From assembly GCA_902466275.1 (NCBI GenBank), contig CABQQJ010000073.1, positions 1 to 5,469 of the forward strand: DNA of 5,469 nt, in the 5' to 3' direction. Shown piece after piece: positions 1 through 4,461 of the stretch. The translations under genes and the position numbers were made by a program. Source of the stretch: an uncultured Veillonella sp. (lineage in GTDB: Bacteria; Bacillota; Negativicutes; Veillonellales; Veillonellaceae). Within the stretch, counting starts at the first letter, position 1, and each line of letters opens with the position of its first letter. The notes beneath the pieces were generated by a model, which was not told the origin of the DNA, did not search any database, and saw nothing but the letters and a program-made list of their open reading frames with translations.

Positions 1-240
1 TATTAATGTAATTTTGCGACCTTTTTTATCTGCTATACGACCCCAAAATGGTGCAACTAAACATACGATTAAATAGGTTGCGCCGGTTGCTAAACCTGAC
101 CAGAGAGACATAGCCGATGGCGTTTGAACTCCTAAATCATGAAAATATAGAGGGAGAATAGGTGCTAATTGGCTCACCCCAAAGGATGTACAGAATACAC
201 ATATTAAACTGATATATACCGTACGTTTCCACGTTTCCAA
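1..240 (-). CDS. MFS multidrug-type efflux transporter, MdtG/PmrA-like (N-terminal fragment)
   Basis: This is the first 80 codons of a proton-driven inner-membrane exporter of the major facilitator superfamily; the rest lies left of the window. Translation begins METWKRTVYISLIC. Transmembrane helix 1 spans about residues 8-32, followed by PLYFHDLGV and helix 2 (about 45-64). The loop 2-3 motif A reads FWGRIADKKGRK at residues 65-76, with the conserved Gly, Asp and GRK. The segment SAMSLWSGL before helix 2 and APFWG before motif A resemble the DHA1 drug exporters MdtG and PmrA, as I remember them. The start is TTG at 240-238: no ATG is in frame nearby, and a strong ribosome binding site sits seven bases upstream. 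Exporter family membership is secure. The substrate cannot be told from this fragment. Confidence 0.88.
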   Translation of the reverse strand, partial: METWKRTVYISLICVFCTSFGVSQLAPILPLYFHDLGVQTPSAMSLWSGLATGATYLIVCLVAPFWGRIADKKGRKITLI

Positions 241-245
241 AGTAT

Positions 246-253
246 CTCTCCTT
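246..253 (-). promoter_or_regulatory. Ribosome binding site deciding the TTG start of the MFS gene
   Basis: Read on the minus strand this is AAGGAGAG, ending five bases before the TTG codon at 240-238 (about seven bases measured from GGAG). It is the only good Shine-Dalgarno sequence near the start of the exporter frame, and no in-frame ATG competes with it. Confidence 0.75.
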
Positions 254-293
254 CACTAGTCTTAGTACAATTTATAGTACCAGAAAATTAGTA

Positions 294-322
294 ATTCTAT
301 ATCTTTTTGACTTCATTCCCAA
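294..322 (-). promoter_or_regulatory. Candidate sigma-A promoter of the MFS gene
   Basis: On the minus strand TTGGGA (322-317) and TAGAAT (299-294) are separated by 17 bases. They match the -35 consensus at four of six positions and the -10 consensus at five of six. Transcription would start near 287, leaving a leader of about 45 bases before the TTG start. The -35 box lies within an imperfect palindrome at 308-332, which suggests a regulator could block it. The call rests on consensus matching only, in AT-rich DNA. Confidence 0.4.
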
Positions 323-332
323 TATTAAGTCA
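308..332. promoter_or_regulatory. Imperfect palindrome, possible operator for the MFS gene
   Basis: TGACTT at 308-313 is mirrored by AAGTCA at 327-332, with a further matching AT pair just inside, giving a 25-base dyad centred on 320. It covers the candidate -35 box of the exporter promoter. Drug exporters are often controlled by dimeric repressors (MarR, TetR or MerR families) that bind such dyads, but no regulator gene is visible in the window. The dyad could be chance. Confidence 0.25.
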
Positions 333-554
333 GGAAGTTTGTCATTTGCAATGGTATCTTGAATCCAGTAGTTGATGGATAAAATAAAAACTTATGCTCT
401 CTTTTCCACAAAATAATTAGTGGGAGCTGATAATATATGTAATCTCAGTATACTATTAGTATTTAGCGTAAACAATATAAATATTTTAGACCATAAGGTT
501 AATATTTTAATATACATATATTTATATTAGAATAAAGAGGATTAGAAAATTGTT

Positions 555-1508
555 ATGAGAGCGAAGAGAGAATTTTTAATGTGGCTAGATAATGAACTTT
601 CACTATTTAAACAAAATATAGAAATGCTGCGAGTGAATCAACGTATAGGCCGATTGGCATTTTTATGGGCTGTACTTGGTTTAATGGGAAGCAAATTTTT
701 AGCGTACCTTCTATTTGTGGTATTGATAGGATTTATTCAAGATGGTTTGTTTCAAGGCAGCACATATTTGTCATATATTTATTTTGGATGTTTGCAGATT
801 ATACATATAACAGTAACTATTTTTTTACTCAAACGTAGATTGAATGACTGTGGTTCATCCTTGTGGTATATGATTTTGGTTCCTATAGCATACCTAAGTT
901 TGTGGGTATATTGGGGTATGAGTTTTAGTTGGGAATCTATATCCGAAACCTTTATCAATGCAGGCTTTCATTGGGACGGATTTTTCTGGCAGTATTTCAT
1001 CTTGGCTTGCTTTGCGTTGCCACTTAGTGTGCCAGATTCTAATAAGTATGGTTTAGATGAAGGACGAGATAGATATAATAACTATATTATTGCCTACGAT
1101 AGAAGCTCCACCGTTAGTGAAGAAAAAGATGTTGGTACATTTGACTATGTGTGTGGTTGTATATGGGATGTTTTATTTGCTAAGCCATTTGATATTAAAG
1201 GAAGAGCTTCCGTATCAGCTTTTTGGGTTGGTCTCATAGGAACTCGTCTTTTCATGGATATCATTATGAATATGGTTATAGCCGTAGTATCGTTAATTGT
1301 TCAGTTTGGTATACCTCTTTATATACCACGTTGGGGATTTATGTATATCCTGATATGGCCAGCTATAGCAATGATTACATTAGGCATACGTAGACTTCAT
1401 GATTCCCTATTAAGTGGGTTATGGATTATTGGTCTTTTCGTTCCGTATATTAATATTTTTGTTAGCTATCATCTTTTGTTTAAAAAATCTTGGCATATTG
1501 AAAGATAA
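555..1508 (+). CDS. Membrane protein with two tandem DUF805 units
   Basis: This is a 317-residue polytopic inner-membrane protein of unknown function. It contains two copies of the DUF805 pattern. The first has GR at residues 32-33, hydrophobic segments at about 34-60 and 74-93, RRLND at 94-98 followed by SSLWYMI, and the typical tail PDSNKYG at 160-166. The second has GRASVSAFW at 216-224, hydrophobic segments at about 226-252 and 262-278, RRLHD at 279-283 followed by SGLWIIGLFVP, and no NKYG tail. Most DUF805 proteins are single units of roughly 100-150 residues, so this is a duplication or fusion. The start is uncertain: AGAGG ends at 540, 14 bases before the ATG at 555, which is long. The in-frame ATG at 579 has AAGAGAG eight bases upstream and would remove eight residues. 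The gene stops nine bases before the trp promoter and appears to be its own unit, with no terminator of its own before the trp leader. Confidence 0.85.
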   Translation: MRAKREFLMWLDNELSLFKQNIEMLRVNQRIGRLAFLWAVLGLMGSKFLAYLLFVVLIGFIQDGLFQGSTYLSYIYFGCLQIIHITVTIFLLKRRLNDCGSSLWYMILVPIAYLSLWVYWGMSFSWESISETFINAGFHWDGFFWQYFILACFALPLSVPDSNKYGLDEGRDRYNNYIIAYDRSSTVSEEKDVGTFDYVCGCIWDVLFAKPFDIKGRASVSAFWVGLIGTRLFMDIIMNMVIAVVSLIVQFGIPLYIPRWGFMYILIWPAIAMITLGIRRLHDSLLSGLWIIGLFVPYINIFVSYHLLFKKSWHIER

Positions 1509-1516
1509 GATTCTCC

Positions 1517-1546
1517 TTGACTTTCATTCTATAGAAACATTATAAT
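1517..1546 (+). promoter_or_regulatory. Sigma-A promoter of the trp operon
   Basis: TTGACT at 1517-1522 and a perfect TATAAT at 1541-1546 are separated by 18 bases. Transcription would start near 1553, some 30 bases before Stem I of the T-box leader. A second TATAAT at 1552-1557 lacks a matching -35 box. The position, just after the DUF805 stop codon and just before the leader, fits a promoter dedicated to trpE. Confidence 0.8.
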
Positions 1547-1570
1547 CAGATTATAATTTTATACTCGCCT

Positions 1571-1880
1571 GAAAGAAACCGATGAGGTGGAGATAAAAAT
1601 AGGAAATGCACTCACAGAGAGCGGGATTAGCTGAGAACCCGTAGTACGCAGCTTATTAAATGGACCACCGAGGGCGCATGGAACAGAATGAACTTTCATT
1701 CCTAGTATGGTGCGACGTCACACGAGCGTTAGTCGTGAGGGATATGTTAGTATCCTGCGAAAGGGGAATGCACTGCATTCAAACAAGGTGGTACCGCGAT
1801 TTATAGCACATACAATCATATTGTAATAATAGAACTATAAACTCGTCCTTGACGTTATATTGTCATGGGCGAGTTTTTTT
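1571..1880 (+). promoter_or_regulatory. T-box leader (tRNA-Trp sensing) upstream of trpE
   Basis: This is a cis-acting leader RNA that reads the charging state of tRNA-Trp. Stem I closes with GGTGG (1586-1590) and CCACC (1665-1669). Its upper part pairs CGGG (1622-1625) with CCCG (1638-1641). The specifier codon is TGG at 1661-1663, followed by the usual A, and is therefore Trp. The stretch after Stem I holds several hairpins: GAATGA with TCATTC (about 1687-1702), CACGA with TCGTG (about 1722-1738), and GGATA with TATCC (1740-1755). The T-box sequence AAGGTGGTACCGCG is at 1785-1798, and its UGGU (1789-1792) would contact the tRNA acceptor end. AAGG and GCG pair with CGTCCTT (1844-1850) to form the antiterminator, which excludes the terminator that follows. 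Uncharged tRNA-Trp is expected to favour read-through into trpE. The exact 5' boundary is approximate. Confidence 0.95.
1839..1880 (+). terminator. Intrinsic terminator of the T-box attenuator
   Basis: AAACTCGTCC (1839-1848) pairs with GGGCGAGTTT (1867-1876), with one G-U pair, and TGAC (1850-1853) pairs with GTCA (1862-1865) beneath a short loop. A run of seven T follows at 1874-1880. The 5' strand shares CGTCCTT (1844-1850) with the antiterminator, so the two folds exclude each other. This also closes off any transcript arriving from the DUF805 gene. Confidence 0.93.
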
Positions 1881-1897
1881 ATTGGCAAATGCCAGAT

Positions 1898-1902
1898 GGA
1901 GG
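1898..1902 (+). promoter_or_regulatory. Ribosome binding site deciding the trpE start
   Basis: GGAGG ends five bases before ATG 1908. The reading frame is open back to a TTG at 1860, but that codon and the next several lie inside the terminator hairpin. The in-frame ATG at 1896 overlaps the ribosome binding site itself. ATG 1908 is therefore the start. Confidence 0.88.
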
Positions 1903-1907
1903 TTCTC

Positions 1908-3377
1908 ATGATTTTTCCTAGTTTTGACCGTGTGAAAGCTATCGCACCGGGCTACGATATCGTGCCTGTATATATGGAAATTTTATCCGACGTACGCACA
2001 CCGATTAGTGTGTTGAAAGCGTTAAAACAAGTGAGCAGTCATACGTACTTGCTTGAAAGTGCGGATAATAGTAATCATTGGGGCCGTTACTCCTTCTTGG
2101 GCTATGATCCTAAGATTGAGCTCTTCTGCAAAAACCATAAAATGACTATTAAAGATGGTACTACTCGTACCTTTGAGTGCTCTGACCCTGCTGCAGAAAT
2201 TCGCAATATTTTGAGCCAATATAAAAGCCCTCGCTTAGAAGAGTTACCAACCTTCACAGGTGGCTTTGTTGGTTACTTCGCATGTGAATACATTCGTTAT
2301 ATCGAGCCAACATTGGACTTCCCAACGCCAGATGATGATTCTGCCATGGTAAACGATGTAGACCTTATGCTCTTTGATAAGGTTATCGCTTTCGACCATT
2401 ATAAAAATAAAATCTACTTAATCGCTAACATCAGCACAAACGATTTAGAACGTAACTACAACAAGGCTGAGCTTGAGTTGAAAGCATTAGCTGATCTCGT
2501 AGTAAACGGTAAAGAGGCGGATATTCCAAAAGGCATTCTTAAAACAGAGTTTACCTCTGAGTTTACAAAGGACGAGTTTGAAGCAGTTGTTAAAAAGACA
2601 CAGCACTACATCAAGGAAGGGGATATCTTCCAATGTGTTGTATCTAATCGCCGTGAAGCTGAGTTCGATGGCAGCTTGTTAAATGCGTACCGCGTATTGC
2701 GTACGTTGAACCCATCTCCATACATGTTCTACTTATCTGGTGGCAATGTTGAGCTTACAGGTGCTTCTCCAGAAACATTGGTAAAATTGACGGATGGTAA
2801 AATGTACACCTTCCCAATTGCAGGCACTATGCGCCGCGGTAAAACTGAAGCAGAGGACCTCGCTATTGAAGAAAAACTCATTAACGACGAAAAAGAGTTG
2901 GCTGAACATAACATGCTCGTTGACCTTGGCCGTAACGATTTAGGTAAAATTGCTAAATTCGGTTCCGTAAAAGTAGAGGCGTTACATATGTTGCAACGTT
3001 TCTCCCATGTCATCCATATTACATCTACTGTAAGCGGCGACATTCAAGACGGTAAAGATGCTCTCGATGCTATCGGTGCTACATTGCCAGCAGGTACTTT
3101 GTCCGGGGCTCCTAAAATTCGTGCTATCGAGATTTTACACGAACTTGAAAAAAGCCCACGCGGCGTATACGGCGGCGCTGTAGGTTACATCGATTTCTCC
3201 GGTAACATGGACGTATGTATTGGTATCCGCATGGCTATGAATAAAGGCGGTAAGGTTTATGTTCGTGCTGGTGCTGGTATCGTTCGCGATAGCGTACCTG
3301 CTAGTGAATACAATGAAACATTGATCAAAGGCCAATCCATGATTTCCGCAATTACAGATGCACAGGAGGTAGAATAA
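1908..3377 (+). CDS. trpE: Anthranilate synthase component I
   Basis: This is the large, chorismate-binding subunit of anthranilate synthase. It converts chorismate and ammonia to anthranilate and pyruvate in the cytoplasm, the first committed step of tryptophan synthesis. At 489 residues it has normal family length. The N-terminal domain carries LLES at 48-51, and NPSPYMF lies at 268-274. Both contribute to the Trp feedback site in characterised enzymes, so allosteric inhibition is likely intact. The catalytic domain has GASPE (285-289), PIAGTMRRG (303-311), AEHNMLVDLGRND (332-344), HITS (370-373), PAGTLSGAPK (394-403) and the C-terminal ASEYNETL. By spacing, E333, H370 and E470 match the two metal-binding glutamates and the catalytic histidine of enteric TrpE. 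It is first in the operon behind the T-box. Its stop overlaps the trpG start by one base, which suggests coupled translation and equal amounts of both subunits. Confidence 0.97.
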   Translation: MIFPSFDRVKAIAPGYDIVPVYMEILSDVRTPISVLKALKQVSSHTYLLESADNSNHWGRYSFLGYDPKIELFCKNHKMTIKDGTTRTFECSDPAAEIRNILSQYKSPRLEELPTFTGGFVGYFACEYIRYIEPTLDFPTPDDDSAMVNDVDLMLFDKVIAFDHYKNKIYLIANISTNDLERNYNKAELELKALADLVVNGKEADIPKGILKTEFTSEFTKDEFEAVVKKTQHYIKEGDIFQCVVSNRREAEFDGSLLNAYRVLRTLNPSPYMFYLSGGNVELTGASPETLVKLTDGKMYTFPIAGTMRRGKTEAEDLAIEEKLINDEKELAEHNMLVDLGRNDLGKIAKFGSVKVEALHMLQRFSHVIHITSTVSGDIQDGKDALDAIGATLPAGTLSGAPKIRAIEILHELEKSPRGVYGGAVGYIDFSGNMDVCIGIRMAMNKGGKVYVRAGAGIVRDSVPASEYNETLIKGQSMISAITDAQEVE

Positions 3378-3943
3378 TGGTACTCCTTATAGATAATTAC
3401 GATAGCTTCTCCTTCAATTTATACCAATTAGTAGGCTCTATCGATCCAGATATTAAAGTCATCCGCAGTGATGAATTAACAGTTGAAGAAATCCGCGCGT
3501 TGAAACCAGACTATGTGATACTTTCACCAGGACCTGGCAGACCAGCTGATGCGGGCGTATACGAAGACCTATTGCGCGAATGCAAAGGCGAATTCCCAAT
3601 CCTCGGCGTATGCCTTGGTCACCAAGCCATCGGCGAAGTATTCGGTGGCACTGTATCTTACGCAAAACAAGTTATGCACGGCAAACAAAGCGTAGCCAAA
3701 CAAGTACACCCATCCAAAATCCTTAAGGGCTTGCCTGAACAATTCGAAGTCGCACGATACCACTCCTTGGCAATTATTGACGAAACCATGCCAAGCGAAC
3801 TCATCGTCACATCCATTACAGACGACGGCGAAGTAATGAGCGTAGAACACAAAGACTACCCAATCTACGGCGTGCAATTCCATCCGGAATCCATCATGAC
3901 ACCGAACGGGGAACAAATGATTCGCAATTTCTTAGAAAAATAA
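3377..3943 (+). CDS. trpG: Anthranilate synthase component II, glutamine amidotransferase
   Basis: This small subunit hydrolyses glutamine and passes ammonia to TrpE. At 188 residues it is a complete, unfused class I amidotransferase, not the TrpG-TrpD fusion of enterics. DNYDSF is at residues 6-11, the oxyanion-hole region SPGPGRP at 50-56, the nucleophile C79 in GVCLGHQ (77-83), and RYHSL at 127-131. The catalytic pair H169 and E171 lies in GVQFHPES (165-172). The gene begins at the last base of the trpE stop codon (TAATG), with AGGAGG at 3364-3369 as ribosome binding site. In some bacteria such a subunit also serves p-aminobenzoate synthesis (PabA role), but the position beside trpE and trpD makes the tryptophan role primary. 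It is followed by an unusual 518-base gap before trpD. Confidence 0.97.
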   Translation: MVLLIDNYDSFSFNLYQLVGSIDPDIKVIRSDELTVEEIRALKPDYVILSPGPGRPADAGVYEDLLRECKGEFPILGVCLGHQAIGEVFGGTVSYAKQVMHGKQSVAKQVHPSKILKGLPEQFEVARYHSLAIIDETMPSELIVTSITDDGEVMSVEHKDYPIYGVQFHPESIMTPNGEQMIRNFLEK

Positions 3944-3957
3944 ATTACAGTCTAATT

Positions 3958-4130
3958 TATGTATCGAGGGGCCATTCTTAGGCTCTAGAACGATAAGGCC
4001 GAAATAAGGTCTCTCGGAACTCCAAGTGGCCACCGCCCCACTACGTGGGGCCGCCAAGTCGTTCCTTAAGACCTTATTTCCTGCCAACTCAATCTTGGCA
4101 GTACCTATAATAGCCCCTCTACAATACATA
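3958..4130 (+). repeat. Structured palindromic element, copy 1
   Basis: This 173-base element folds as nested stems around a core shared with copy 2. The outer closing stem pairs TATGTAT (3958-3964) with ATACATA (4124-4130) and GAGGGGC (3966-3972) with GCCCCTC (4113-4119). Inside it a perfect 12-bp arm pairs GAAATAAGGTCT (4001-4012) with AGACCTTATTTC (4069-4080), then GGAAC (4016-4020) pairs with GTTCC (4061-4065). The core consists of CTCCAAGTGGCCACC (4020-4034), the hairpin GCCCCAC-TAC-GTGGGGC (4035-4051) and CGCCAAGTC (4052-4060). A side hairpin of seven pairs, CTGCCAA with TTGGCAG, lies at 4081-4101, and a weak CTTA/TAAG pairing at 3977-3997. The overall shape is a multi-branched junction. 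I do not recognise the family. It could be a structured RNA or a non-autonomous mobile repeat. Confidence 0.75.
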
Positions 4131-4145
4131 TATCGAACAGTAACT

Positions 4146-4164
4146 ATATTTTCTAAAGAAATAT
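4146..4164. repeat. Short AT-rich hairpin
   Basis: ATATTT (4146-4151) pairs with AAATAT (4159-4164) around a seven-base loop. It is weak and may be chance in AT-rich DNA. Confidence 0.35.
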
Positions 4165-4186
4165 GCGAACCATCATAAGGGAAAAG

Positions 4187-4201
4187 AACGGCTACGCCGT
4201 T
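4187..4201. repeat. Short GC-rich hairpin
   Basis: AACGGC (4187-4192) pairs with GCCGTT (4196-4201) around a three-base TAC loop. The same TAC loop closes the core hairpin of element 1, but the stems differ. No T-run follows, so it does not look like a terminator. Confidence 0.4.
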
Positions 4202-4224
4202 ATAGCCTCCCACCTCTTATAAAG

Positions 4225-4266
4225 AAATGACCTGCGCATTACTCCATATAATGCGCAGGATCATTT
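4225..4266. terminator. 17-bp hairpin between the two elements, possible weak terminator or processing site
   Basis: AAATGA and CCTGCGCATTA (4225-4241) pair with TAATGCGCAGG and TCATTT (4249-4266), with one bulged A at 4260 and a seven-base loop. The stem is strong. On the plus strand it is followed by TTT-rich but interrupted sequence (GATAATAGTTTGTTT), not a clean T-tract. Read on the minus strand it is followed by TCATTTCTTTATAAG, also interrupted. It could lower read-through from trpG to trpD or act as an RNA stability barrier. Termination is not proven by the sequence. Confidence 0.45.
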
Positions 4267-4278
4267 GATAATAGTTTG

Positions 4279-4450
4279 TTTGAGGGATATCTATTAAATT
4301 GGTATGATTTTGTTGATAGGTTCGATTGGGTTATGTGCGAAGCCGACTTGGCGCCCCGCATAGCGGGGGGTGGCCACTTGGAGGCTGAGGGCATGACCCA
4401 ATCGTTACCGACTAGGTAGATTTGGCATCAATTTAATAGATATCCTCAAA
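4279..4450 (-). repeat. Structured palindromic element, copy 2 (opposite orientation)
   Basis: This 172-base element has the same plan as copy 1 but its core reads on the minus strand. Its outer stem pairs 4279-4303 with 4427-4450, about 24 pairs with one bulged G at 4286. The next arm pairs CGATTGGGTTATG (4323-4335) with CATGACCCAATCG (4392-4404), then AGCC (4341-4344) pairs with GGCT (4383-4386). The core is GACTTGGCG (4345-4353), the hairpin CCCCGC-ATA-GCGGGG (4354-4368) and GGTGGCCACTTGGAG (4369-4383), the reverse complement of copy 1 apart from the hairpin tip and small gaps. A small side hairpin TACC/GGTA lies at 4406-4418. The imperfect pairs in both long arms are G-U on the plus strand but A-C on the minus strand, so a plus-strand RNA folds best. 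The 3' arm ends exactly where the trpD ribosome binding site begins. Confidence 0.75.
4280..4308 (+). promoter_or_regulatory. Candidate internal promoter for trpD
   Basis: TTGAGG (4280-4285) and TATGAT (4303-4308) are separated by 17 bases. They match the consensus at four and five of six positions. TG at 4300-4301 gives an extended -10. Transcription would begin near 4315 inside element 2, so the RNA would lack the outer stem but keep the inner arm and core. It would allow trpD and later genes to be made independently of the T-box. The call rests on consensus matching only. Confidence 0.35.
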
Positions 4451-4455
4451 AGGAG
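4451..4455 (+). promoter_or_regulatory. trpD ribosome binding site abutting element 2
   Basis: AGGAG ends six bases before ATG 4462. It starts at the base following the last paired position of element 2, so folding of that element places a long helix immediately 5' of the ribosome binding site without covering it. Confidence 0.8.
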
Positions 4456-4461
4456 TTATAA

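Larger units (their letters stand above)
241..554. other. Divergent intergenic region between the MFS gene and the DUF805 gene
   Basis: This 314-base AT-rich stretch separates two divergently read genes. It carries the ribosome binding site, candidate promoter and palindrome of the exporter. For the plus-strand gene I see only weak promoter matches: a TATACT at 449-454 without a credible -35 box, and long A/T runs between 470 and 535. A short CCAC/GTGG inverted repeat lies at 405-424. No open frame in this stretch looks like a gene on either strand. Confidence 0.6.
3944..4461. other. Structured gap between trpG and trpD
   Basis: These 518 bases lie inside what is otherwise a tight operon. 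I find no credible gene in them. The content is almost wholly inverted repeats: element 1 (3958-4130), small hairpins at 4146-4164 and 4187-4201, a 17-bp hairpin at 4225-4266, and element 2 (4279-4450). Element 2 ends directly against the trpD ribosome binding site. A transcript reading from trpG into trpD would carry all of these structures. Confidence 0.8.

Noticed and set aside
1057..1239. 60-codon plus-strand open frame inside the DUF805 gene
   Set aside because: It is an out-of-frame shadow within a well-supported membrane protein, with no ribosome binding site of its own.
1860..1907. Upstream extension of trpE from a TTG codon
   Set aside because: The extra 16 codons lie in the 3' half of the terminator hairpin, its T-tract and the ribosome binding site. 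ATG 1908 with GGAGG five bases upstream is the real start.
2729..3043. Minus-strand open frame of 104 codons inside trpE
   Set aside because: It is antisense to the highly conserved catalytic region of trpE, which fully explains the sequence. No ribosome binding site or protein family features are apparent.
4020..4060. Possible self-cleaving ribozyme core (twister-like) in the shared element
   Set aside because: Parts such as AAGTGG and the GC-rich hairpin look suggestive, but I could not place the required conserved bases and pseudoknots of twister, pistol or hammerhead.
4106..4111. Perfect TATAAT in element 1 as a promoter
   Set aside because: No acceptable -35 box lies 16-18 bases upstream, where the sequence is part of the CTGCCAA/TTGGCAG hairpin.
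3932..4213. 93-residue open frame on the minus strand across element 1
   Set aside because: It lies wholly over the inverted repeat and the trpG 3' end, no ribosome binding site was evident, and its sequence follows the palindromic arms. It is best read as a by-product of the repeat.
3944..4461. Insertion sequence or CRISPR array in the gap
   Set aside because: No transposase frame or remnant was evident, and there are no regularly spaced direct repeats. The two similar units are inverted and occur only twice.
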